In this document: positions 44,643 to 54,800 of the stretch, piece after piece
How positions within the stretch are numbered: the first letter of the stretch is position 1
How the letters are laid out: every line of letters begins with the position of its first letter
NCBI RefSeq assembly: GCF_025666195.1
Contig: NZ_CP102592.1
Location: forward strand, 2,542,001-2,606,000
Length of the DNA stretch: 64,000 nucleotides
Source: Xanthomonas sp. CFBP 8443
GTDB taxonomy: Bacteria > Pseudomonadota > Gammaproteobacteria > Xanthomonadales > Xanthomonadaceae
Reading direction: 5' to 3'
The notes under the pieces: generated by a model
Told to the model about the DNA's origin: nothing
Databases searched by the model: none
What the model saw: the letters and a program-made list of their open reading frames with translations, nothing else
Program-made: the position numbers and the translations under genes

Positions 44643-46115
44643 TTAAACCTTGCGATCAAGCGTCGCCAACCAGGCGATAGGCTCCCCTAACCCGTCAGGG
44701 GCTAGCCCCTCCCAAGTCACGTCGACCCGGGGCGCCGAGCGAATTTCGCCGAAATGCCACCACTCGTCAGGGGTTTTTTCCCATGTGACCAGGGCGGCGG
44801 AATTGGCCACGATGCTTGTCGCTCCGGGGTGGCGGACGAACTTCATCGCAGCGTCGGTAATCCACGCTTGGGCGGCGGCGGAAGCCCGTCCCCCGCTCAT
44901 GATGGGAACCAAGAGGGTGGTCGCACACATGCCTGAGATTACTTGTGGGTAGGGCTGGTGCGCGACAAAGTCTTCGCAGGTCAGCACAATCAGGCGCAGA
45001 GAAGCAGTCAGGTCCGCGACAACCAATTTGCGCGGCTCGATGTCGATCGCCTCGGTTCTGTCGGCCAGCTCGAGGTTGCCCAGAGGGTAACCGGCTTTCG
45101 CCTGCTCGGCCTGAGTGAAGCGGTAGGCGTGCATCTTGTCCTGGCACCAGAGTTGCTCGCCGTCCGGATCCAGGATCGTCGCGCGGTTGCGCGTCAGGCC
45201 ACCCACTGGCGACATCCGAGTTCCGGCCAGTACGAGCAATGGCATCGGACCGCCTGCGGCGGTACGCTGCCGTAAAAGAGCCATCAGCGAGGCATGCAGT
45301 TCGGGACCCGAAACTAGTTCCGGTAGCAGAAGGAGATCAATGCCCCGGGCCAGCAGAAGGTCCAGCGCTGCCTGCAAGCGCGCTTGCAGCGTGGCCATGG
45401 CTTCAAGATGTTCGGAAACGCTGTATCGATACTGTCCTACCTGATGCCAGGCGAGTTCAGAAAACCCGTGCACGGTCGGAATGATGCCGATGGAGCGCAC
45501 GCCCTCCATGCGCCGCCTGGGCACGTCCAGCATGGGCTCATAGGCGATCTCGAAACTGGGCGGCAACTGGACGACGGTCAGGACATCCAGCAGATCCGAT
45601 AGATATTCCTGCCCCCTCAACACGGGATCGGCTAGGCGCCGCGGCTTGGGGAACGCATGCAAGTCGCCCGACGAGAACAAGGGATTACCCTGCTGTAGCC
45701 GTGTCCGAAGCGCCACCAGCATCTCGTTGTCGTGCGCATGGAAAACCTCGCCCAAATGCACGCCGCGGAACGCGGAATCGAGCACGCGGAGTGCAATGAC
45801 CAGATCCCTTGAATTTTCACGAGATACCTGCCCGGTACGAATTATGTCTTCCAGCGCCTTGTCGAGGTCAGCGACTGGCAGCGGGTTGAACGGCTTGCTA
45901 GCCGCCAAGCATTCCCGCAATTCCTGACGCCAAGTTGCGATCTGGGCATCTGATTCGGGCCCGTCTACGGGGCTGCTCTCGACCAGACCGACCCACCCGA
46001 ATTTGCCGTTCGGAGAGGCATCGATGAACCTGTACAACTCCATGAAGGACTGATCGAGCATTAGGCCTTCTTGAAGTTTTTTCTTTAATGACTCGGCGCT
46101 CTGAGCAATAGTCAC
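44643..46115 (-). CDS. Nitrilase-fold (C-N hydrolase-like) protein
   Basis: 490 residues from GTG 46115. The C-terminal half is a carbon-nitrogen hydrolase domain with the Glu-Lys-Cys triad visible: Glu266 (LLLLPELVSG), Lys327 (DGEQLWCQDKMHAY) and Cys380 (LIVLTCEDF), plus the SGGRAS and ATSIVANSAAL strands. The N-terminal 200 residues are a helical region without family match. Nitrilase domains occur in anti-phage genes, for example fused to the reverse transcriptase of DRT type 1. First gene of the candidate defence operon. Substrate unknown; an amidase or nucleotide/NAD-type activity is possible. Confidence 0.75.
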   Translation of the reverse strand: MTIAQSAESLKKKLQEGLMLDQSFMELYRFIDASPNGKFGWVGLVESSPVDGPESDAQIATWRQELRECLAASKPFNPLPVADLDKALEDIIRTGQVSRENSRDLVIALRVLDSAFRGVHLGEVFHAHDNEMLVALRTRLQQGNPLFSSGDLHAFPKPRRLADPVLRGQEYLSDLLDVLTVVQLPPSFEIAYEPMLDVPRRRMEGVRSIGIIPTVHGFSELAWHQVGQYRYSVSEHLEAMATLQARLQAALDLLLARGIDLLLLPELVSGPELHASLMALLRQRTAAGGPMPLLVLAGTRMSPVGGLTRNRATILDPDGEQLWCQDKMHAYRFTQAEQAKAGYPLGNLELADRTEAIDIEPRKLVVADLTASLRLIVLTCEDFVAHQPYPQVISGMCATTLLVPIMSGGRASAAAQAWITDAAMKFVRHPGATSIVANSAALVTWEKTPDEWWHFGEIRSAPRVDVTWEGLAPDGLGEPIAWLATLDRKV

Positions 46116-46280
46116 GATACCCGGCCCTTCGGGTGTAAAGATAGAATTTAACCGGAAATGAGCTACTCAGTGCTATGGCGAGTGTCTGGCATCTGCTTTG
46201 GGTCTGAAACCACCCTCCCCACCCTCGATAAATCTCCCTAATCCCTGCCCCCGATGTTTACTTTCGGCCGGCAGCGGGCA
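46116..46280. other. Upstream region of the candidate defence operon
   Basis: 165 bp, more AT-rich than its surroundings next to the gene (46130-46180), where the operon promoter probably lies. No convincing -35/-10 pair can be chosen by eye. It ends at the attC site. Confidence 0.4.
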
Positions 46281-46359
46281 CTGAGCGCCCTGAGTTAAGC
46301 CAGCCTGCGTCCAGTGAGTGAGACCGCGAAGCGGGCTCGGCTTGAACGAACTGTTAGGC
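46281..46359 (-). repeat. attC: Integron attC recombination site
   Basis: 79 bp. Read on the minus strand it begins with the core-type GCCTAAC (46353-46359), continues AGTTCGTTCAAGCCGA, has a hairpin centre, and returns with GGCTTAACTCAGG. This is the attC (59-base element) arrangement of resistance-type cassettes; the CGGCTTGAACGAACTGTTAG arm is almost identical to that of aadA cassettes. The distal core is degraded (GCTCAGT instead of GTTRRRY). The TAA stop of the adjacent gene lies inside the first core, as is usual for cassettes. Confidence 0.75.
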
Positions 46360-47076
46360 GGATGCCGTATATTTGGCTAGCTCGTTCGGGTCCTCAATCC
46401 AGTGACTATTTCTAACCTTCGATACTTCCCAGACTCTTGCGCTGCACAACGACCCATGCGTGTCTGATAGTGAGCAAGACGCAGCCAGTTTTGTGCGAAA
46501 TGAACTTGCGATTGGCACTTTGCCTTGGAGTGCCTTCACCGTTGCCCTTACAGAAGGGCAGGCACTGAGCTGGTTCAAGCTCCAAAGCTCTGACCCAGTT
46601 GATTTGATTTTGTCCATAACTGGTTTGTCGCCACCTCGCGTATCGGTCGTAGCGACCCATGAGTCCTTGGTAGACAGAAGGGCGACGAACGCGAAAGATT
46701 CGCTCATGTTGTAGAGCGCAGCTGCACGAACAAAATCTTTCACAAGGTGTGTTCGCCGGTTGCTACTGTTTCTAATGTCAGCTTGCCGCCACCATTTCAG
46801 TTCCGTGCCGCCTACTAAGGTTTCAGCGGCCGCTGATACGCGATAAATAATTAGGTCAACGGCAGCATCCGACCATTCGTCTGGCTCAATTTCGCGGCTC
46901 AGCAGCCACGCTCTTTTCTGTTTTGCGCCGATTGACGCAGCGGCAACTACCAAAGCGTCTCGAAGGGTGATTTCACCGATGCCCTTCAACGAATCAGTAG
47001 ATATGCCGTGGGCTGCATGAGAACAAAGCATCCATGCGATCGATTCGGCTAGGGCGGAAATTTGTGATGGCAGCAC
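46354..47076 (-). CDS. Gene-cassette protein with possible PD-(D/E)xK nuclease core
   Basis: 240 residues from GTG 47076, with GGGAG seven bases upstream. No family recognised. VDLIIYR (Asp74) followed by GGTELKWWR (Glu92, Lys94) and then LVKDFVRAAAL has the spacing of a PD-(D/E)xK nuclease core. Base composition is clearly less GC-rich than flanking genes. Its stop codon overlaps an attC site and a GTTAGGT-type core lies just upstream (47103-47109), so this is an integron-style mobile cassette in minus orientation. Confidence 0.6.
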   Translation of the reverse strand: MLPSQISALAESIAWMLCSHAAHGISTDSLKGIGEITLRDALVVAAASIGAKQKRAWLLSREIEPDEWSDAAVDLIIYRVSAAAETLVGGTELKWWRQADIRNSSNRRTHLVKDFVRAAALYNMSESFAFVALLSTKDSWVATTDTRGGDKPVMDKIKSTGSELWSLNQLSACPSVRATVKALQGKVPIASSFRTKLAASCSLSDTHGSLCSARVWEVSKVRNSHWIEDPNELAKYTASA

Positions 47077-47102
47077 TCAGAGACTCCCTCATAAGCTTAA
47101 CT

Positions 47103-47128
47103 ACCTAACAGCCGGACCCTTGAGTCCG
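47103..47128. repeat. attC-like core site with adjacent hairpin
   Basis: ACCTAAC at 47103-47109 (GTTAGGT on the minus strand, fitting GTTRRRY) followed by the hairpin CCGGAC-CCTTGA-GTCCGG at 47111-47128. This is the position of the upstream cassette boundary. A complete attC partner further right is not clear, so it may be a remnant, or the hairpin may simply be a terminator. Confidence 0.4.
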
Positions 47129-47425
47129 GTTTATCCGCAGCGCACCGTGTGACGGCCTATCCCCTTGATGCGACTCAATCTTATGATGGCTGGATCCGCT
47201 TAACAAGCTGAGGTACAACCGGACCCGCTGTCCAAGTTGGCGAATCCGCTTCCGGCCAGAAGCGTACATCTGCCCTACCCCCGATAAACATGCATAATCA
47301 CCCAATCCAAGCTCCCGCCCCTCCCCGCACATTTCGCCGGGCAATTCTGGCGCTGCGCCGAATCTGCATCTCCAAGCGGTGAGGCGACGCATGTCCAGCG
47401 GTCTGCAAGTGTCGGTTCTTGCCAT
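47129..47425. other. Gap between gene cassette and AraC-type gene
   Basis: About 300 bp with no supported gene. Possible remains of an attC site or cassette. One FtsK-orienting octamer, CCCTACCC, at 47273-47280. Confidence 0.4.
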
Positions 47426-48487
47426 TCACGGCGTGATGGAAGCGACGGACTTCTGGCCTGATGCCCGGCTTTCGCGCGAACGGGCCAGGGCGCGGAAGTC
47501 CCGGGGCGGCATGTCATACGCGCGGCGGAACGCGTGGTTGAAATCCGCCGCACTCCTGAATCCCAGGCCGTAAGCGATCTCCACGACCGGCGCCTTCGGG
47601 AATCGGATGAGTTCGTCCGCGGCCTCGCGCAACCGGCGATTGCGGATGTAGGTGGCCAGGCCGCCTTCGTGCTCGAACAGGCGATACAGCGCGGCGCGGG
47701 ACAGCTGCGATGCATCGACGATGCTCTCCAGCGATAGTTCCGGCTCGTGCAAGTGGTGCTCGACATGCCGCCGTACCCTCCCGAATACCGCAGCGCGGAT
47801 CGCGGCGCGCGCGTCGCCACTCAGGCCGCACTGTTTGGCGAAGGCCCCGACGATCAGGTGCGCGCATGTGGCCATCATCGAGCGGGCTTCAGCCACGCTC
47901 ATCGTATCGATGCTGCTGGAAAGCGCCTCCAGTTCGCCGAGAAACATGCGCGCGCACGGCGATGCGTAGTCGATCACGCGGCCATGCAGCGATTCCGCAT
48001 CGGGCAGCACCGATTCCACCAGTGCGCGCGGCAGGAACAAGGCCATGACCTGGCTCCTGCACTCCCGCTCCATGCGCATCGTCTGGCCCATGTCCAGCGC
48101 CAGGATGCCTGGTCGGGATTGCAGCGCCTTGCGCCGTGGATACAGACCGGTTGTGGTTTCGACGCCGCCGCCCCCCACCAGCAGCACGTGAAAAACATAA
48201 TCGCGCATGGTGTCCGTGGAAATTTTTGGCGCCGTGCGGGTCTGCGTGATCGGGTCGGTGCTGGCGTGGAGAAACCTCATGCCATCGACCAGATAATGGT
48301 CGAGCGTGGCGCGAAACCCGTCAGCCACCTGTGCGTGCGACACCGCTATATCGAGAAAAGAGGAGGTTCGATCACGCCACGCCACCAGTTGCTGCGTTCG
48401 TGCGACGTCGCGTGTGCTGAAGTGGTGGTGGATCGGCGCGCGAGCGCTTGCCTCGACCTCGACATGGCTTGTGCTGTTGCTGGTCAT
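47426..48487 (-). CDS. AraC-family transcriptional regulator
   Basis: 353 residues. The N-terminal 210 residues form an AraC-ligand-binding-like domain of the long type. The C-terminal two-helix-turn-helix domain (about 240-335) shows LSLESIVDASQLSRAALYRLF and VVEIAYGLGFRSAADFNHAF with the conserved MPPRDFRALAR. It is divergent from tpsA across a 354-bp region, so it is the obvious candidate regulator of the two-partner secretion genes. Effector unknown. Confidence 0.85.
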   Translation of the reverse strand: MTSNSTSHVEVEASARAPIHHHFSTRDVARTQQLVAWRDRTSSFLDIAVSHAQVADGFRATLDHYLVDGMRFLHASTDPITQTRTAPKISTDTMRDYVFHVLLVGGGGVETTTGLYPRRKALQSRPGILALDMGQTMRMERECRSQVMALFLPRALVESVLPDAESLHGRVIDYASPCARMFLGELEALSSSIDTMSVAEARSMMATCAHLIVGAFAKQCGLSGDARAAIRAAVFGRVRRHVEHHLHEPELSLESIVDASQLSRAALYRLFEHEGGLATYIRNRRLREAADELIRFPKAPVVEIAYGLGFRSAADFNHAFRRAYDMPPRDFRALARSRESRASGQKSVASITP

Positions 48488-48841
48488 CCCGGGCCCCCGT
48501 CCGCGCGCTCATGCTACAGGACGCGCGCCCGCTTTTATCCCCGCCTGTCGCCGCCTGTCGTGGCATGCCGCAACACCCTCCCATGCTGGCCCTGAGGCTT
48601 GCTGGCGCATCGAACCAGCGCCAGGCCCGGCGTATCGACTCGCTATCGCCTGCCGTCTTGCCAACGAAAACCTCGTTCCCCATGTCGTCATTCCCCCCCA
48701 ACCTCCCCTTCCCAACTGAGACAGCCGATCAAGTCGCCTGTGCGTTCGCGCGCAAAATTCCCAGCTAACCAACCCGGTCATCGAGCCTGTCCAAGAGAAG
48801 CTTGCCCCGGGGAAATCTGCGTTGCACCACAGGGGAATCGC
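48488..48841. other. Divergent regulatory region, araC-type gene / tpsA
   Basis: 354 bp with no gene. It contains a perfect tandem 10-mer CCGCCTGTCG at 48541-48560, which could be an AraC-type direct-repeat site, and an FtsK-type octamer CCCTTCCC at 48705-48712. The tpsA ribosome-binding site AGGGGAA lies just before 48842. Confidence 0.5.
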
Positions 48842-51800
48842 ATGAATCACATCTACCGGCTGGTCTGGAGCCAGGTCCGTCGCACCTGGCTGGTCGTTTC
48901 CGAACTCGCCCGCGGTCGCGGCAAGGCCGGGGGTACCTCGACATCGCGCCGCACGCGCCCGGCCGGGTGGGCTGCGCTGCCCCTGAGCCTGCCGATGCTG
49001 GCCCTCGCTACCGCGCCAACCGGCGTTACGGCGATGGATGCCGCCCGTCCGGCGGCGGCCATCGCCGCCGCTCGTCCGACGCTCGCGCCGACGGTCACCG
49101 CGTCGACGGCATCCTCGACCCACCCCACCGGCGGTCAGGTCACCGCCGGCAGCGGCCGTATCGACTACGGCGATCACCTCACCACCATCCAGCAGAACAG
49201 CCAGAACCTGTCACTGAGCTGGCTGAACTTCAACATCGGCGCGCAGGACACGGTCAATTTCCTGCAGCCGAACGCGCAGTCCATCGCCGTCAACCGCATC
49301 GCCGACCCCAACGGCAGCGTGATCCTCGGCCACCTGAACGCGAACGGCCAGGTGTTCTTGATCAATCCCAACGGCGTGCTGTTTGGACAAGGCGCGCAGG
49401 TCAACGCGGGCGGCCTGGTCGCCAGCACGCTCGACGTCAGCGACAGCCAGTTGGGTCGCGGCACGTTGCACTTTACCGGCGCAAGCGTCGGCCGCGTGAC
49501 CAACCTCGGCACGATCACCGCTGCGCCCGGCGGCTACGTGGCCCTGCTCGGCCACGCGGTGTCCAACCAGGGTGCGATCCACGCGCCTGCCGGCAGCGTG
49601 GCGCTGGCCGGCGGCAGCGCGGTCACCTTGAGTTTCGACGGCAACCACCTGCTCGACATGCAGATCGACGCCAGCACCTTGAACGCGCTGGCCGAGAACA
49701 AGCAGCTGATCGTCGCAGACGGCGGCCAGGTGCTGATGAGCGCCGGCGCGAAGGACTCGTTGCTAGCCAGCGTGGTCAACAACAGCGGCACGATCCAGGC
49801 GCGGACGGTCGAAAACCGCGCCGGCAGGATCGTGCTGCTCGGCGGCATGGAAGCAGGTACCACGCAGGTGGACGGCACGCTGGACGCCAGCGCGCCGAAT
49901 GGCGGCGACGGCGGCTTTGTCGAAACCTCGGCGGCGCATGTGCAGGTGGCCGACGGCGCAAAGATCACCACCCTGGCCGCCATGGGCAACGCCGGCACCT
50001 GGCTGATCGATCCGCACGATTTCACCATCGCCTTCAGCGGTGGCGACATAAGCGGTAGCACCTTGGGCAGCCAGCTTGGTGGTGGCAATGTCACCATTCA
50101 GTCCAGCCAAGGCGCCAACGCCAGCGGCAGCGGCGACATCTACGTCAATGATGTAGTGAACTGGGGCGCCAACACGCTCACGCTCACCGCCGCCCACGAT
50201 GTCGATATCAACGCCGTGATGACGGCCAGCGGCAGCGCCGGCCTCGCGCTGAACACGAGCACCGCCAACGGCGGCGATGCGGCGATTGGCGGCGGCACCG
50301 TCAATGTCAACATGGTCAGTACCATGCCGGGCCAGAGCGGCCGGGTGGATTTCACCGGCGGCAGCAACACGCTGAAAATCAACGGCCAGTCGTACACCAT
50401 CATCACGACGTTGGGCGCCCCCGGCAGCACGTCCGGAACGGACCTGCAAGGCATCAGCGGCGCCCTCAACTGTTTTTGCTATTTCGCGCTAGGTGCCAAT
50501 ATCGACGCCAGCGCCACGGCCAACTGGGGAGATTCCGCCTTCGGCTCTGCCATCGGCTCCGGCTTCGTGCCGATCGGCCACAGGTTCAACGCCACCGATT
50601 CCAAGATGTTCACCGGTACCTTCGACGGCCTCGGCCACACCATCAGTGGCCTCACCATCAACCGGCCCGGCTCCAACAACGTCGGCCTGTTCGGTTACAC
50701 CTACACCACAACGACGATCCGTAACATCGGCCTGCTTGGCGTGTCGATCCAGGGGCAAAGCAACGTAGGCGGCCTGGTCGGGTACAACTACGGCACGATC
50801 AGCCAGGCCTACGCCACCGGTGCGATCAACGGCAATCCCGGCGGTGCCGACGTCGGCTCCGGCGGCGGTGCCGACATCGGTGGCCTGGTCGGATACAACG
50901 ACAGCAGCGGCCGGATCAGCCAAGTCTATGCCAGCAGTGCGGTCAGCGGCGTGGCCACTGTCGGTGGCCTGATCGGGTACAACAACCACGGCTCGATCAG
51001 CCAAGCCTATGCGACCGGTACGGTCAGCAGCAGCGGCGGTGAGGTCGGCGGCCTGATCGGGATCAACGACGGCGGCCCGATCAGCCAAGCCTATGCGACC
51101 GGTACGGTCAGCGGCAGCAAAGACGTCGGCGGTCTGGTCGGATACAACATCAGCGGCGCGATCAACCAAGCCTATGCGACCGGCGCAGTCAGTGGCAGCA
51201 ACTATGTCGGCGGCTTGGTCGGGAACAACGTATCCGGCACCACGATCAGCCAAGTCTATGCCACTGGTGCGGTCAGCGGCACCGGCAGCAACGTCGGCGG
51301 TCTCGTTGGGTTCAATAATGCCGGCACGATCACCAACAGCTACTGGGACACGGAAACCACCGGTCAGTCCACCAGCAGCGGCGGTACCGGCCTGACTACC
51401 AAGGCACTGATCGCAGCGCTGCCCGGAGGTTTCACGGCCGCCAGGTGGGGCAACGTCGGCAACCAGACAACGCCATACCTGCTGGGCATGTCCGGCAATC
51501 AGGTATTCAACACCAACGACTTGCCCACAGGCACCGTGACGCCCAGCAACCGGCCCAACCTCTACACCGTCATCCAGGATCTGAACCAGTTGCAGGGCGT
51601 GAACACCGGCCTCGCCGGCCGTTATGTGCTGGGCAACGACATCGACGCCAGCGCCTCGATCGGGTGGGTTGGCCTCGAGTTGGACGCCCAAGGCCGGCCC
51701 ATCTTTGCCTACAACGGCTTCAGGCCGATTGGCGCCTCAGGCGCAGCGTTCACCGGCGTCTTCGATGGCCTTGGTCACACCATCAACAACCTGACCATCA

Positions 51801-54800
51801 ATTGGCCGAACACCGATTACGTCGGCCTGTTCGGCGTCACCGGCAACGGCAGCGCGATCCGCAATCTCGGTCTGCTCGGCGGGTCGGTTGCAGGGCAGAG
51901 TTACGTGGGCGGCCTGGTCGGAGACAACGGCGGCACGATCACAAACACCTATGTCGCCGGGATGGTCAACGGCTTCACCTCCGACGAACGCGACTACGTC
52001 GGCGGCTTGGTTGGCTTCAACGAAGCGGGCGGCACGATCACCAACACCTATGCCACCGGGCCGGTCAGAGGCAGCAACTATGTCGGGGGTCTGGTCGGAA
52101 GCAACCTCGGCGCGATCACGAACGCCTATGCCACCGGGGAGGTCAACGGCATCCTGTACAGCGGCGGCAACTACGTCGGCGGCTTGGTTGGCTCCAACGA
52201 ACCGGGCGGCACGATCACAAACACCTACGCCACCGGGGCGGTCAGCGGCAACAACTATGTCGGTGGTCTGGTCGGTTTCTACGCCGCAGGCACCATCATC
52301 GGCAGTTACTGGGACACGGAAACCACAGGCCAATCCACCAGTGACGGCGGCGGCACCGGCCTCACCACCGCACAGATGATGGACCCGGCCAGTTTTGCGG
52401 CCTGGGGCACGGATATCAGTGCCGTCGGCGGCAGCTCCGCGGCCTGGCGGATCTACGCGGGTGACACCGCGCCGTTGTTGCGTACCTTCATGACGGGCCT
52501 GGCGGTCTTCACCGTGAATATCGGCACGTTCTACAACGGCACCGCCTTTGCTGGCAGCAGCAGCTCGATCCTCGGCACGCTGACGCCGAGCCACTGGCGG
52601 CCAGCGAGCAGTGTGGATGCGAGCCTGATTCTGGGCGACGCCAACGCCAGAACCAGCACCCCGGCGACCAATGCCGGCAGCTACGCGCTGACTAGCGACC
52701 TGTATTCCGGCCAGATGGGTTACGACATCGCTTTCACGCCCGGCACGCTGACCATCGCCCCAGCCACCCTGACCTATCTGGCCAATACCGCAACTACCAC
52801 CTACGGCGGCACGCCGACAGGGTTGACCGGCACGGTGACCGGCTTCGTCAACGGCCAGACCCTGGCCAACGCCACGACCGGTACCGTCGGTTTCACCACC
52901 GGTGCCACAGCCACCAGCAACGTCGGCAACTACGCCATCGACGGCAGCGGCCTGACCGCGAACTACGGCAACTACACGTTCGCACAAGCGGCGGGTAACG
53001 CCGCCGCACTCACGGTGAATCCGGCCCTCCTGACTTATGTGGCTGATACCGCCACTACGACTTACGGCAACACGCCAAACGGGTTGACCGGCACGGTGAC
53101 CGGCTTCGTCAACGGCCAGACCCTGGCCAACGCCACCACCGGCACCGCCAGTTTCGCTGCCGGTGCCACAGCCACCAGCAACGTCGGCAACTACGCCATC
53201 GACGGCAGCGGTCTGACTGCGAACTACGGCAACTACACGTTCGCACAAGCGGCAGGTAACGCCGCCGCACTCACGGTGAATCCGGCCCTCCTGACTTATC
53301 TGGCCGATACCGCCACTACGACTTACGGCAACACGCCGAGCGGGTTGACCGGCACGGTGACCGGCTTCGTCAACGGCCAGACCCTGGCCAACGCCACCAC
53401 CGGCACCGCCAGTTTCGCTACCGGTGCCACAGCCATCAGCAACGTCGGCAACTACGCCATCGACGGCAGCGGCCTGACCGCGAATTACGGCAACTACACG
53501 TTCGCGCAAGCGACAGGTAACGCCGCCGCACTGACGGTGAACCAGGCCATCCTGACAATCACGGCGAATAACGCCAGCAAGACCTACGGTGACACGCTCA
53601 CGTTTGCAGGCAACGAGTTCACGGCCAGCGGCCTGCAGAACGGCGAAACCATCGGCGATGTCGCGCTCACCAGCGCCGGTGCTGCGGCAAGCGCCGGCGT
53701 CACTGGCGGCCCGTACACCATCACGTCGAACGCAGCTACCGGCGGTAGCTTCAACACGGGCAACTACGCCATCACTTACAGGAATGGCAGCCTCACGGTG
53801 GGTCAGGCCGCGCTGACGGTCACCGCCAATGACGATAGCAAGACCTACAACGGCCTCGCCTACACGGGCGGCCACGGCGTCACCTACAGCGGCTTTGTCA
53901 ACGGCGAGACTACCTCGGTACTCGGCGGCGCGCTGGGCTATGCCGGCGATGCGCAAGGCGCCACCAACGCGGGCGGCTACACGATCACCCCCGACGGCCT
54001 CACCGCTGGCAACTACGCCATCACTTACAGGAATGGCAGCCTCACAGTGGGTCAGGCCGCGCTGATGGTCACCGCCAATGACGACAGCAAGACCTACAAC
54101 GGCCTCGCCTACACGGGCGGCCACGGCGTCACCTACAGCGGCTTTGTCAACGGCGAGACCACCTCGGTACTCGGCGGCGCGCTGGGCTATGTCGGCGATG
54201 CGCAAGGTGCTACCAACGCGGGCGGCTACACGATCACGCCTGACGGCCTCACCGCTGGCAACTACGCCATCGCTTACAGGAATGGCAGCCTCACAGTGGG
54301 CCAGGCCGCGCTGACGGTCACCGCCAATGACGACAGCAAGACCTACAACGGCCTCGCCTACACGGGCGGCCACGGCGTCACCTACAGCGGCTTTGTCAAC
54401 GGCGAGACCACCTCGGTACTCGGCGGCGCGCTGGGCTATGCCGGCGACGCGCAAGGCGCCACCAACGCGGGCGGCTACACAATCACACCTGACGGCCTCA
54501 CCGCTGGCAACTACGCCATCGCTTACAGGAATGGCAGCCTCTCGGTGGGTCAGGCCGCGCTGACGGTCAGCAGCAGCAACGTCAGCAAAACCTACGATGG
54601 CGGGCTGAGCGCGATCGGCACAGCGGTAGTGAGCGGCGGCACGCTGTTCGGCAGCGACACCCTCGGCGGCGGCAATTTCGCCTTCACCGACAAGAACGTC
54701 GGCATCGGCAAGCACGTGACCATCAACGGCGTCACCGTGAGCGACGGCAACAGCGGCGGCAACTATGCCGTCACCTACGTCGACAACAGCAGCAGCACCA

